In this document: positions 42,687 to 54,639 of the stretch, one piece after another | Layout of the letters: every line of letters begins with the position of its first letter | Position numbering within the stretch: the first letter of the stretch is position 1 | Assembly (NCBI GenBank): GCA_039583875.1 | Contig: CM077159.1 | Span: 1,510,812 to 1,574,811, forward strand | Length of the DNA: 64,000 bases | Direction: 5' to 3' | DNA from: Platanthera guangdongensis | Taxonomy: Eukaryota; Streptophyta; Magnoliopsida; Asparagales; Orchidaceae | Notes under the pieces: generated by a model | Seen by the model: the letters and a program-made list of their open reading frames with translations, nothing else | What the model was told of the DNA's origin: nothing | Databases searched by the model: none | Made by a program: the position numbers and the translations under genes

Positions 42687-44546
42687 TGTTGAATTCTGTG
42701 AAGTGAAAGTGGGTGAATGGAAGGCTTGGGAAACCTATCCGCGCGGACTACGCGGACTGGGTTGGCGGACTGCTAGGTCGGCAGGGATGTTGCAGGCGGT
42801 TTGCTCTGTGGCGGCCTGGGCGGTCTGTTCGCGCGGACTGCGCGGACAGCAGCGGCGGTCTGACAGGCCAGTGTATGCTCAGCAGGCGGTCTACTCCCAG
42901 GAAGTAACCGGGCGGATAGGAATGTTATCCGCGAGTCCGGCTTGAAGCGGACTGAAGAACTGGAGCTCGGCAGACCGGTTTGGCAGATGCCTGGGTCTTG
43001 CTCTAGTGAAGCGGCAAGTGGAAGCCGTGGAGACCGCCGGTCAGCGCGGACAGGAACTGGAGGTCGCCCGGTATGGCGGGCTAGATCCAGTGTCCGCCTG
43101 TAAGTGCGGACTGGCCCTTGCGGCCAGTGGGCTGGACTTGGTGGGAACTGAACCAAGTCCAGGAGGCTCAGTCCGGGGAAGATCGCGCAGTGGAGCGCGG
43201 GCTGGTTTCTCAGTCCGCCAAGCGTAGTAGAAGTGCAGTTGCCTTGTTTGCTAGCTTGGGGAAATGCGGACTGGAGAATTGCTTGTGCAGGAGCGTGCGG
43301 ACTGGAGCCGGAGTCCGCTGAGTCCGGTTGAGCCTTGTGATGAGGTTGACTCAGGGACGCGGACTGGGGTCTGCTGTTAGCGGACTGGATTGGCGTGTCC
43401 GCTAAGTCCGGAGGTGCCTTGGAGTTGAGGTAATGGACTTGGGATATGCGGACGATAGCCGGGTATCCGCTGAGTCCGGCAGGTGCCTTGATGGCGCGGT
43501 TGCGGGCTCGGGTTTTGCGGCTGATGCCTTGTCCGCAGAATGGCGGATACGGCTATTGTGGAGTCCGGCTGTTGTCCTGGCTTGGTCTCTGGCGGCAAGG
43601 CGGGCTGGATATTGGAGTCCGGCCTTGGAGAAGCTGGGCGGACTGGCTATCTGCACAGGGCGGCGAACTGGCATGTGTGTCCGCGGGCTGGCGGACACAT
43701 AAGTTCTTGCTGCGGGTTGTGGCGGTGATCCTATCGGGAAGGGCGGTGACCATACTCATCGTCGTGCCTATAAATAGGACCCATGTCACATCAAAAGAGA
43801 AGATAAGAGGGAACCTGGACCGAAGTAAGTGAACAGTTTTTGAGCTCGCGTAAGTTGCTGCGGCCTGGACTTTGTGTCCGCGCGGATAGAGTTGACCCGG
43901 TTGTGCTGTGCAGGTTGTGCGGATAGCGCTGGAAAGCCAGGACTTGGCTCTGATTGCGGTCAGGGACAGTGCGGACTCTGCGGTTAAGCAACAGGCGGTA
44001 AACAGCAGGTCGCGGATAGCGGCCAGGCGGTCTTCTCTTTGGCGACTTGGTTCGGGGTTCAGGAAGTCGCCGGTTTCTGGCGGACTGTTCCATTCGGTGG
44101 CGCAGCTTGTGCGGTCTGGCTGCGTGCAGACCGGCGGTGAAGAGCTAAGCATTGGAGTAAGGGTGAGTCCGCGCGGCTTGGGTTGCGGTCTGGCGACCTG
44201 GCGGACTGAGCGGACTCCACAGCAGTAGGTCGGCGGCTTGATTGTTTGAGTCCGCGCGGCTTGTTTTTTGTTCTTGTCTTTGTAACTGTCTCTGTTCTCC
44301 CGGTGTTGGTTTTTGGTGAAGCATGTCTCGCCATGTATGTCTCGCCTTGTAAAGAAGTTTGCTCTTGATCAATAAAGAAGCTTGTGCTGCATGTGTTGCT
44401 GGTTGTTACTGCTTTGTTGAGATAACCACTGTTAACTCCACGATCCGGGAAAACTTTCAACATATAAGTGGGCGTATTCTCCTTCGGTTTGTTGAGTTTT
44501 CAGCAGGGTATCCAAGGGGGCGTCTGCGGTTTGTTGAATTTTAACA
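42687..44546 (+). repeat. Non-autonomous copia 3' LTR
   Basis: 1860 bp copy of 38493-40356, same termini, followed by the TSD GGACT at 44547-44551. Confidence 0.93.
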
Positions 44547-44551
44547 GGACT

Positions 44552-45495
44552 CGCGTCCTCAAGTGTTCCTCTATCGGCACCGATGCCGGCTCGATCACCA
44601 CACTATCCTCCACCAAGGCTTTCCTCAAGATGGAGACATGGAAGACGTCGTGCAATCCACTCAGCTCCGCGGACGACGCCAACCGATAGGCTGCTTCTCC
44701 CACCCGTTCAACAACTTCAAAAGGTCCCAAAAACCTTGGACTCAACTTCTTGAGTCTGCGAATCCGTGAGATGCCTTTGAACGGCTTGATCTTCAAATAG
44801 ACCCAATCACCTACCGCAAACTCCAACTTCCTTTGACGAGCATTAAAGTATTTTGCTTGTCGGTCTTGCTCCACCTTCATACACTCTTGAATGGTCCGTA
44901 CCAACTCACAAGCGTCAACTACCACCTCCTTTCCCAAAATTTTGGTGTCTCCCGCCTCTATCCAAGATATCGGTGTTCGACACCGTCTCCCATACAAAGC
45001 TTCGTATGGCGCCATTTTTATACTTGCTTGATAACTGTTATTGTATGCGAACTCCACCATGAAGAGGTGGTCCTCCAACTTCTTGCCGAAGTCAAGAATG
45101 CACATTCTCAGCATATCCTCCATTGTACGGTTCGTTCTTTCGGCTTGCCCGTCAGTTTGAGGATGGAATGTCGTATTGAACTTTAGCTTCGTTCCCAAAC
45201 TCTTCTGAACCAACCTCCAGTCCTTGGACGTGAAATGTCCATCACGGTCGCTGACTATACTTTTAGGAATCCCATGCAGTCGCACAATGTTGCGAACATA
45301 CAACTCCACCAGCTTCTCTATGTTGTCCTCCTTCCGATTTGGGATAAAGTGAGCCACTTTGGTTAAGCGATCCACAATCACCCAAATAGCATCATTGCCC
45401 TGCTGTGATCTAGGCAAACCATGTACGAAATCCATGTAGACGTCATCAAATTTCCACTCAGGGATTGGAAGAGGCTTCAGGAACCCGCACGGCTT
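44552..45495 (-). pseudogene. G-A integrase
   Basis: Integrase core and C-terminal domain: [18 protein letters not shown] (catalytic Asp), SDRDGHFTS (second Asp), TDGQAERTN (Glu), then AYNNSYQASIKMAPYEALYG, the GDWVYLKIKPFKGISR SH3-like region and the LSPRFLGPFEVVERVG block. The chromodomain follows, across the copia insertion, at 38330-38487. The triad is intact. A TAG at 45496-45498 separates it from the RNase H/zinc part. Any residues read below 44547 belong to the copia LTR. Confidence 0.88.
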
Positions 45496-46826
45496 CTAAC
45501 ACTCGGCCTTCACCAAGGCACAAGTTTGGCAACGATTCACATACAAATCTACGTCCCGCTTCAGCCCCAGCCACCAAAAGGATTTCTTCATATCCAAGTA
45601 CATCTTTATACTGCCCGGGTGAATGGAGTACTTTGTGAAGTGAGCCTCAAACATCAACTCCACATGGAGCTTGCGGAACTGCGGTAGACAAACCCTTCCG
45701 TCCTTCCTCAGAATCCTATCAATCATCTCCCATGCGCTGCTCTCGCCCTTTTTAGCCTCCACCACATATGATTGAAACTCCACATCCAAAGGGGTCGCTT
45801 CCCGAATAAGATCGGACAAGTCGTCCGGCATTTCAATCCAGTTCAACCGAGCCACGCTGGACTCGCCTCTCGCCACACATTCCAAACCAAGGGACTCCCA
45901 TTCTAGCAAAAACCGCTCATCATGGGCTTCTATCCAATTCCCTTGCCCAGAGTATTTTATACTCAAGACATCCGCCACCATATTGGCTTTACCTGGCGTA
46001 TACTGAATCACCACCTCATAGTCTCCATGGAACTCAACCCACCTGCGTTGCCGCATGTTCAAGTCCTTTTGATCCAAGGGGTACTTCAGGCTTTTATGAT
46101 CCGTGAAGATCTCCACCTTTGCACCATAAACATAATGTCGCCATATTTTCAACACAAAAATTACCGCCGCCAACTCCAAGTCATGGACGGGATAATTCCT
46201 CTCATGAGGCTTCAGCTGCCTAGACCCAAAAGCTATCACATTGCCATGTTGCACCAACACACAACCCAAACCGCAACCCGATGCGTCATTGAAGATCTGA
46301 AATCCCTCGATCCATTGCGGTAGACTTTGGATTGGAGCCATCATCAGTCTCTCCTTTAGTGCCTCAAATGCTTGACTGCACTCTTGAGTCCACACAAACT
46401 TATGATCTTTACGAGTGAGTGAGGTGAGGGGTAGAGCTATCCGCGAAAAATTCTCCTCGAATCTCCTATAGTACCTGGCTAGTCCAAGAAAACTTCGGAC
46501 TTCCGCCACGGTCCTCAAAACCGGCCAATCTCTGATGGCTTCCACTTTTGTTGGATCCACTGCCACCCCATCCCCACTAATCACGTGGCCCAAAAATGCC
46601 ACCTTCGCTAACCAGAACTCGCACTTTGAGAACTTTGCATACAGCTGATTCTCTCTCAACACCTGCAAGACCACTCTCAAGTGGGTCTCATGCTCCACTT
46701 CCGATTTAGAATACACCAAGATGTCATCAATGAAGACAACCACAAAATAATATAAGTATTCCCGAAATACTCGATTTAGAAGATCCATGAACACAGATGG
46801 CGCATTCGTCAGCCCGAACGACATCA
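45496..46826 (-). pseudogene. G-A RT (C-terminal part), RNase H and integrase zinc module
   Basis: Continues RT from 61155-62113 across G-B. Motifs: [18 protein letters not shown], the active-site box [10 protein letters not shown], the connection region [11 protein letters not shown], RNase H ([29 protein letters not shown]), and the zinc module ([12 protein letters not shown]). Ends at TAG 45496 where G-B has Gln. The first residues listed past 46826 come from the G-B LTR. Confidence 0.88.
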
Positions 46827-46831
46827 CCGTA
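46827..46831. repeat. G-B target-site duplication, left (CCGTA)
   Basis: Pairs with CTGTA at 61150-61154, one transition apart; the change is synonymous in the RT frame. Confidence 0.8.
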
Positions 46832-48738
46832 TGTAACACCCCCTATCTGTCGCATAGCATGTAGCAGTAGGTTCGACCGGGGCCCGACGCCATATACCAC
46901 AGACAGACCGGGTGGTTACTCAATGGAAACCATCCAACTAATCCATCGCCCTACACAGAGCATTCTAGCGGAAGCAATTTTATAAGTTGCAATTAAAGAA
47001 CCCAGCACAAAGAGCACGAATGTCCACTAAACACCAAATATGAATGTAGTACATACACAAGTACTGGCCTTAAGGCCTTACAAATGGTTTACTTCATATT
47101 ACATGTTTTACAAACCATGGCACGCAGGCCGGTCATACATGAACAAAAGCAAGTAAACACTTCAATTAGGCCTTCAAGGGTCGGCTTCACCATTTGGGCT
47201 TTAGCCCGCTATTGACTGCTTGGTCCAGCAGCACCTGCAAGAAACAAACCACCGCACAGTGGCAAACAGAAGTAACGGTCAGCAATGCTGACCAAATTAT
47301 AACGATCCCGCCGCCAACTCGGGGCGGCGATGCTCCTTCCATGCACTCATTAGCATAACCAAGCATTGTATAAATATTCATTTCATCACAGGCGTAGGCT
47401 CACACGGCCACACACCGTGTGCACTCAGGGCACATTCTCGGTGAACACAGTCAAAGTCTGCCGACTCACCACCATCCCTTTGGATGACCAAACAATGAGC
47501 AATTTGTCTTCCCGGCATGGGTCACGGTAATTTAAACCATAGACCGCCGAAGACCCTCATCTATGCCAACGGCTCTAATCCGAACGACATAGAATGGGTA
47601 CGGTTCCATCTAACCCGTGCTCACATCGCAACGTTAATTAAAAACATATGCGCAGGTCAAACTTCTCCCGAGTCCCGTTTCCGTTATACATTTCACATAA
47701 CCCGGTTATGTTCAAGTTGGCTCTCAGACCTCCAAGTTGGCAAGATCACGCATCTGCCCAATTTTCCGAGTGCACCTTTGGGTTAATCCCCAAGACTCCC
47801 TGTTGCAATCTACCACGTATAAAACTCGAAAACAAACATTCGAACAGAGTCTTCTCCGGCATTTATGCAATGCAACATCATCGATCCAGACCAAAATGTC
47901 CGGGTAGGCTTCACACATCATGCCTATGTCCGTTCTCGTTTACGGACTCTACACAACGGGGATATTCAAGTCTACCCGAAGGAACGCCTCTAACTCACCA
48001 CAAACTAGCGAGAGCGGGCTTCCTATGCAAAGAACGAGAGCTTCACATGCTCATGTAGAGAATCGTTACCATAGCGTTCTTCCTTGGCGCCATGGCAAAG
48101 TAAGCGGATGAAAAGCACCGCACTCTCTTTGCCTTCGTAGATCCCAAGTCAGCTCGCGATTTGGAGCTTCGAAGCTCCTCCAATGGCCGGATCTAGCCTC
48201 TTCTTCTTCCTTTACTCTCCTCTCTCTCTTGACTTAGAAAGAGAACCACTCAAAAGAAATGAGGGTTTCAAAGGCCCAATCCCGGGTATATCCCAATAGG
48301 AACGACCCCCAAACATCGGATCCCAAAATAAGGAAACGAACGGCCACGATCCAGATCTAAAATGTAGAATCTAGGCCAAACACGGCCTGTGACACGCCCG
48401 TTTCCAGGGCCGTGTCCCTCATTCGCCGTCAAAATCGACGCGTCTGGAAAATCACACGGGCATCCAACAGGCCTTACACAACGTCGAGCGAAAATGTCGA
48501 CACCCCGGGCCGATCGTCGACACGGGCTCGACACGCCCTGAGACACGCTCGTGTCTCAGGCCGTGTGCCCCGTCTCGACACATCGTCGAGCGCAAAATGT
48601 CGACTTCGCGGCCAAATTGTCCACTCAAGCCTGACACGCCCTGGGACACGCCCGTGTCCCGTGCCGTGCGCCTCCTGCCAAATTCCAGATTTGGCCCAAA
48701 ATGCCTCCCGTCGCTCTTTTGAGTTTCAGGGCGTTACA
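46832..48738 (-). repeat. G-B 3' LTR
   Basis: 1907 bp, plus-strand ends TGTAACACCCCC and GGGCGTTACA. About 240 bp shorter than the 5' LTR because part of the GACACG/CGTGTC-rich U3 (around 48470) is missing. No gene. Confidence 0.9.
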
Positions 48739-48755
48739 CCTCTCCCCCTCTTAAA
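48739..48755 (-). other. G-B polypurine tract
   Basis: Sense AAGAGGGGGAGAGG directly before the LTR. Confidence 0.75.
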
Positions 48756-48759
48756 AGAA

Positions 48760-49494
48760 TTTCGTACACGAAATTACATAAAGAAAGATAAGTACAACAC
48801 CAAAATTTGTACCTGAGCGGAACAACTCCGGATACTCGTCAAGCATCGTCTGCTCTCGTTCCCAAGAGTGCTCCTCTCGACCGCAATTGTCCCATCGGAC
48901 CTTGACCATCCTGATCTCTTTATTGCGTAGCTGTTTGACCTCCGAGTACTCAATCCACACGGGCTTGACTTTTGTCGTCAACTTACTATCCACCGGCACT
49001 TGATTAACCGCGATCACTTGCGAAGGCTCTTGCACCGCCTTCCGTAGCACCGAAATATGGAATACATCATATAAACCACTAAGCTCCACCGAAAGCTTCA
49101 ACCGATACGCTGCTTCACCATCCCGCTCCAGAACCTCAAACGGCCCAAGGTACATCGGGCTTAGCTTTTTCAACCGCCGCACCCGCGAGACACCCTTGAA
49201 CGGCTTGATCTTTAAGTACACCCAGTCGCCCACAGCGAACTCCACGTTCCTATGCTTGGCATTATAGTACTTCGCTTGCGGGTCCTGAGCGATTAGCAAG
49301 CTTTCCAGAATGGTTCACACCAACGAAGTAGCATCCTCCACTTCTAATCGCTTATACAACTTTGACTCACCCGTTTCTAGCCAAGAAAACGGCGTGCGAC
49401 ATCTTTTACCATAAAGGGCCTCAAAGGGCGCCATTTGAATACTCGCCTGATAGCTATTGTTGTACGCAAATTCCACCAAATAAAGATGGTCTTC
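48760..49494 (-). pseudogene. G-B integrase C-terminus and chromodomain
   Basis: AYNNSYQASIQMAPFEALYG region, then the SH3-like VGDWVYLKIKPFKGVSR, LSGLYDVFHISVLRK, and a chromodomain (YSEVKQLRNKEIRMVKVRW, EEHSWEREQTMLDEYPELF). A TGA at about 49315 replaces an Arg codon (CGA to TGA). A TAG at 49495 separates it from the upstream part. Confidence 0.85.
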
Positions 49495-51342
49495 CTATTG
49501 TTTTCCAAAGTCCAAGACACACATGCGGAGCATGTATTCCATAATTCTATTGACCCTCTCGGTCTGACCATCTGTTTGCGGATGAAAGGCTGTGCTGAAT
49601 TTTAACTTTGTTCCAAACATTTTCTGCACTAGCCTCCAATCATTGGACGTGAACCGCCCATCTCGGTCACTCACGATGCAGCGGGTCACACCGTGAAGCT
49701 GTACTATATTATCCACATATAGTTTTGCCAACTTCTCCACCGGATCATCCTTCCTATGCGGAATGAAATGCGACACCTTCGTTAGCCGATCTATGACCAC
49801 CAAAATGGTGTCGTTTCCATTTGACGACCTTGGTAAACCGTGCACAAAGTCGATAGAGATGTCGTCGAATTTCCACTCCCGGATAGGCAAGGACTTCAGA
49901 AATCCTCCTGGCTTTTGGCATTCCGCCTTCACCATGGAGCAAGTTTGGCACTTCGCCACGTAGAGCGCCACATCTTTCTTCAAACCCGGCAACCAAAATA
50001 GTTTCTTTACATCACGGTACATCTTCGTGCTCCCCGGGTGAATCGAGTACTTGGTATGATGTGCCTCGTATAACAATTCCACCCGCAAATTGCCCACACT
50101 TGGGACGCACAGACGACCGTCTTTCCAAAGTAATCCTTCCTCCACAACGAATTGGGAATTGGACCCATCCAGAGTGTCTACCATGAACCGCTTCATATGG
50201 ACATCCATATCCAAAGCCTGCCGAATCCGATCAGTCAGGTCATATTGGACTTCAGTCCAATTCAATACTGCTTCAGCACTTGATTGCTTATCTACACAAA
50301 CAATCTCCAATGCCTCCAACTCCTGAACCAACCGCTCGCCATGGATCGACAGCCAATTGGCTTGAGCTGGGGCCCGACGACTCAACGTGTCCGCAACCGC
50401 ATTACCCTTACCAGACACGTAGTGCATCTTGAATGTATAGTCCCCCAGGAACTCCATCCATCTACGCTGCCGCATATTCAGATCTTTTTGATCAATCAAA
50501 TACTTCAGGCTCTTATGATCGGTGTAGATATCAATCTTCACACCGTACAAATAATGCCTCCACAGCTTCAAGGCAAAAATCACGGCCTCTAACTCCAAGT
50601 CATGGACCCGATAGTTCCTCTCGTGCACTTTCAGCTGTCTCGAGCCATAAGCTATCACACTTCCATATTGCAGTAGCACGCAACCCAAACCGTTGCCCGA
50701 AGCATCACTATAAATCTCATAACCTTCGGTCCCACACGGCGAACTCAGCACAGGCGCCGTGGTCAACCGACATTTCAACTCCTCAAAAGCTCGCGCGCAC
50801 TCCGGCGTCCAAACGAACTTCTGCTCCTTCCTAGTCAAAGTAGTGAGAGGTAATGCTATCCGCGAGAAGTTTTCTACAAAGCGCCTATAATAGCCGGCAA
50901 GCCCCAGAAAGCTCCGGACTTCCGCCACCGTAGAAAGCTCAGGCCACTCTCGTATCGCAACAATTTTTGCCGGATCCACTGCGATACCTTCTCCACTCAC
51001 TATATGACCGATGAACTCCACTGAGGATAACCAAAACTCGCACTTCGAGAACTTGGCATACAATTGATTCCTCCTTAGCGTCTCCAAAAACAAATTAAGA
51101 TGCTTGAAGTGATCTTCCTCACTCTGCGAGTACACCAAAATATCGTCGATGAAGACAATCACAAAATGGTCCAAGTATTCCCTGAAGGTCCTGTTCATCA
51201 AATCCATGAACACTGACGGCGCATTAGTCAGCCCAAACGGCATGACCGTAAACTCATAATGCCCATATCTCGTACTGAATGCTGTCTTTGGGATATCACT
51301 CTCCGTTATTCGCAGCTGATAGTACCCGGACTTGAGGTCCAA
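49495..51342 (-). pseudogene. G-B RT (C-terminal part), RNase H, integrase core
   Basis: 615 codons open. [29 protein letters not shown], active site [10 protein letters not shown], RNase H ([24 protein letters not shown]), zinc module ([26 protein letters not shown]), integrase triad Asp (IDFVHGLP), Asp ([10 protein letters not shown]), Glu (TDGQTERVN). Catalytic residues look intact. Bounded by stops at 51343 (TAG for Lys) and 49495. Confidence 0.9.
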
Positions 51343-52050
51343 CTATGAGTACACTGTCGACCCGACCGACTGATCAAAAATATCATCGATCCGGGGGATT
51401 GGGTACTTGTTCTTTTCCGTCAAGTTGTTGAGCTCCCGATAATCAATACATAGCCTCAAGCTTCCATCCTTCTTCTTAACAAAGAGGACCGGCGTGATCC
51501 AAGGCGAAGAACTTGGGCACACATACCCTTGCTCCAACAACTCTTGCAGTTGCACCTTCAGCTCCGCCATTTCCTTAGGCGCTAGCCGATATGGAGAGCG
51601 TGACACAGGCTTTGCACCTGGTATGAGCTCTATCGCAAAATCTATCTCCCGTTGAGGCGGGGCTCCAGGAAGATCTCTAGGGAACACATCAGGGTACTCC
51701 GATACCACTGAAATACTATCCAATGCGGGCTTCGCTTTTGCAACATCCACTAGTGTAAAGAACAGTTTTGCACCGGCACGAACCACCTTCACCACCTGAA
51801 GAGCAGACATCAACGTCTTGCTCGACCCCTTTAAGCCCGTAAAAGTCATCTCACGACTTGCTCCCAACTTGACTTCCTTGCGACTGCAATCAATATAGGC
51901 TTGCTGCTCCGAGAGCCAGTCCATGCCAAAAATAACGTCGAACTCCACCAACGGTAGTAACGACACTTGCAGATCGAACTCTTGATTCCCAATGCGAATC
52001 TTAACACCGCAGATTCTATCCGCGTGCATCAAACACCCATTGGGCAACAA
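51343..52050 (-). pseudogene. G-B protease end and RT start
   Basis: [19 protein letters not shown] marks the protease C-terminal region of chromoviruses. RT start includes [36 protein letters not shown] and [10 protein letters not shown]. It joins the protease active-site part at 57434-57559 across the inserted element, and the frame is restored when that element and one TSD are removed. Confidence 0.88.
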
Positions 52051-52055
52051 CACAT
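52051..52055. repeat. Non-autonomous gypsy target-site duplication, left (CACAT)
   Basis: Same as 57429-57433. Confidence 0.93.
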
Positions 52056-53392
52056 TGATGGCGACGATGCTGATGCGGCTGTGGATCTACGACATCGAGA
52101 GTTCGTGGATTGGGACGGTCGTTGCCGCAAGCTCGAAGATGGGAGTATACCATGATGTTTCTTCGCCAACGCCGCCACCGCTACATGTTTTGCTCGACGT
52201 CCACCGCCGCCAATAAATAAAATATATAATTATAAATTACATAATTATAATTATATATTTCATCAATTTTTATTTTAAGTAATTCTATTTTAAAAGTACT
52301 TTATTTCATGCATTTTACTTATTTAGTGAATTATTTAATTTCATGTATTGTATTTTCATTTCATGTATTATGATGGGTGCATATTACCATCATAATTTCT
52401 TTTTGAATTTTGAATTTTGAATGGATGATGATTGAGTGGTGTAGGCTATATATAGCCATGGTTATGAAGGAATAATTAGAGAATGAAAGAAAAAAATCCT
52501 AAGAATTCAAATTTTGAATTTTCCCCCTCCTTTCTCCTTCCTCTTTGAGAAATTCTCCCCCCTTTCTCTTCTCTCTTGGCCGTCGGCCTTCTATTTCTCC
52601 GACTCTTAGTGGCTCGGCCACCTTCCCCCTCCCCTCCTCCTCCTCCTCCTCCCTCTCCAAGGGTTTGTCAAAAGGAGAAAACGGCGAGCGTCTTCATCGT
52701 CCGGTGCGGATCTGAGGATTTCTGCGTGGAAATAGAGAATATACCACCGTCAACGTGTGTTCCTCCACTCATCTCTGTGGAAGGTTTTCTTGGGATTTTG
52801 GTAACGATTCCTACACCTCTTTGTGTGATTTCTTCTAACTTATTTTGTGAGATTTTGGTGGAATTATAAGGCTAGTTTTTAGTCCGGATTTATATTGAAA
52901 TTAGCGCTTAATAAAATCTGAATTTTCAAGCATATATTTCCCGAATATTTTTCGTATAACTTGGAGCGGGTGGATCTCATGAGCACTTGAAGAAATCAGA
53001 TTCATCACCATTGATTTCCCCTTGCGTTCAAGTGATTTGGTAAACCCTCATTTTAATTAATTTGGGATTGAAATTAGGACTTCATTTTAATCACTAATTT
53101 AGCCTGGAACTTTCTTTATTGGAATTGTGAATTGCTTGCGCATAATATAATTTGAATAGCTAACTGTCCGGATCGTGTGGGTTCTTTTCTGTTGAGCGAA
53201 CATTGGCCTATATCCCTTCTTCAATCTATAAAAGTGGTTGTGTCCCTTTGCGCTGACGGTTGTGGACTTGGTGCTTTTTAATGCTTGAGTATTTGATAGT
53301 ACTAAGTAGAGAAACCATGCGCTAGATATTTAATTAAATTGTCGAACAAAAGAACGCGTAGTTTAATCTGTCGAAACCTTGGGCCTGCATCA
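52056..53392 (+). repeat. Non-autonomous gypsy-like 5' LTR
   Basis: 1337 bp. AT-rich with near-palindromic TATAATTATAAATTACATAATTATA stretch split around 52230-52255, TATA-like GCTATATATAGCC at 52446-52458, and a pyrimidine-rich CTCCTCCTCC block near 52630. Nothing coding recognised. Confidence 0.92.
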
Positions 53393-53395
53393 ATT

Positions 53396-53407
53396 TGGTA
53401 TCAGAGG
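53396..53407 (+). other. Primer binding site of the non-autonomous gypsy-like element
   Basis: TGGTATCAGAGG, three bases after the LTR end, tRNA-iMet type. Confidence 0.85.
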
Positions 53408-53743
53408 GAGGTTGTGCTAATTTCTTAATTAGTACCATCCTAGGAAAAATTTCTTTAGCACGCTGACACGCACTTGCCTGTTTCATTGCACAATATATAA
53501 ATTAATTTTTAAATTTAGTCTGCCAATAGCGGCCTATATTTTTATTTTTTTAGCAAAACAATATCAAAAAAATATTTTAATAATCTCTCATTTATTGTCA
53601 TTAAGAAAATCCCAAAAAATATTTTCTTGCCTTAGTTTTTAAGCGGGAACAAATACATCTGTTGCATTTTATATAGGGTCAGGTTCATTATTCATTGCAT
53701 GTGCACTAGTTCCGTGTGAGTTTTCTCTCTGGTTCTCATTATT
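53408..53743 (+). other. Leader of the non-autonomous gypsy-like element
   Basis: AT-rich untranslated stretch between primer site and gag. No structure recognised. Confidence 0.6.
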
Positions 53744-54634
53744 ATGGCCTATGACGTTTATGTTTCCTGTTTTGATTACTGTTATGTTAATCCCATGTCT
53801 AAACACACCCGAGCCTTGCCTTCATACCATGGGAATACCAACCATCCCCAGGCTCATCCTCCCACTAGAATTGAGGCACCTACTTATGACGGTTTGGGGT
53901 ATCCCCAAAATTTTAGAGAATGGCTTAAGGGAATAGAAAATTATTTTAATTGTCACTTATGGGACGACCACCAAAAGGTTAACATAGCCTGAGATTGATT
54001 AGTAGGACAAGCCCGCGTGTTTTGGCTAAACGAAGATCGTCGTGTTGGTAGTTATAAACATGCTTGGTCGGCAATGCGTAGCCTACTCTCGGATCAATTT
54101 GATCCCGCCTACCTCCGTACTACTAACACCAAGCTTGTGAGTGAGTATCGTTATGGCGTTAGTCCCATACCTGCCTATAGGTATGATTATATACCTAACG
54201 CTAGATCATTTGTCCCCAAAGGTCGGCTTGCTCTTAGTGTACCTACTACCACCTTTAGGGAAACCATTCTTACTAGATCTTATGCCTTGGACTCAAAAGA
54301 TGTTACTCCTAGAATTTTGACTCCTTTATCCTCGATGCCTAAGCCTCCTGATGTAGTGACTGATAGCCATGAGGATGCTGATGTAGATGTGGTATCTCTT
54401 GATCTTGAGGATGACCAACTAGGTGAGTGTATTCCATCATGTACGTTAGTGACCGATGATTCTACTGAGTCTGAAATTGAGATTACATACCCTAGTGATT
54501 TGGAAGACGATGTATGGGATGATTACATTCCGATCTGTGAGAGTATTACGTTGCCTATTACGTGCCCTACTAGCATTTTGTCTGTTTACCCTAGTATTGA
54601 CTGCCCTCTCCATGATACGATCCCATCGCGTTAG
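53744..54634 (+). pseudogene. Broken gag of the non-autonomous element
   Basis: One frame of about 296 codons interrupted by two nearby TGA codons (about 53990-53998), both at positions where gag proteins have Trp. The N-terminal part has the gypsy gag core PTYDGLGYPQNFREWLKGIE, NYFNCHLWDDHQKVNIA, then ARVFWLNEDRR, LLSDQFDPAYLRT. The C-terminal part is acidic (EDADVDVVSLDLEDDQ) with no zinc knuckle and is not recognised. The capsid fold may still help co-packaging. Confidence 0.7.
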
Positions 54635-54639
54635 ATCCT

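Larger units (their letters stand above)
38493..44546 (+). mobile_element. Non-autonomous Ty1/copia element with dead integrase
   Basis: 6054 bp, TSD GGACT. LTRs 38493-40356 and 42687-44546 differ by roughly a dozen substitutions and small indels in 1860 bp by eye. The internal part has one large ORF with gag, pre-integrase and integrase but no protease and no RT/RNase H. The integrase has lost its catalytic acids. Near-identical LTRs show recent movement, so the enzymes were supplied by another element. Confidence 0.9.

Noticed and set aside
51343..51345. Stop at the RT start as evidence for programmed read-through in G-B
   Set aside because: G-A has a sense codon (Lys) at the same site, so this is a private nonsense mutation.
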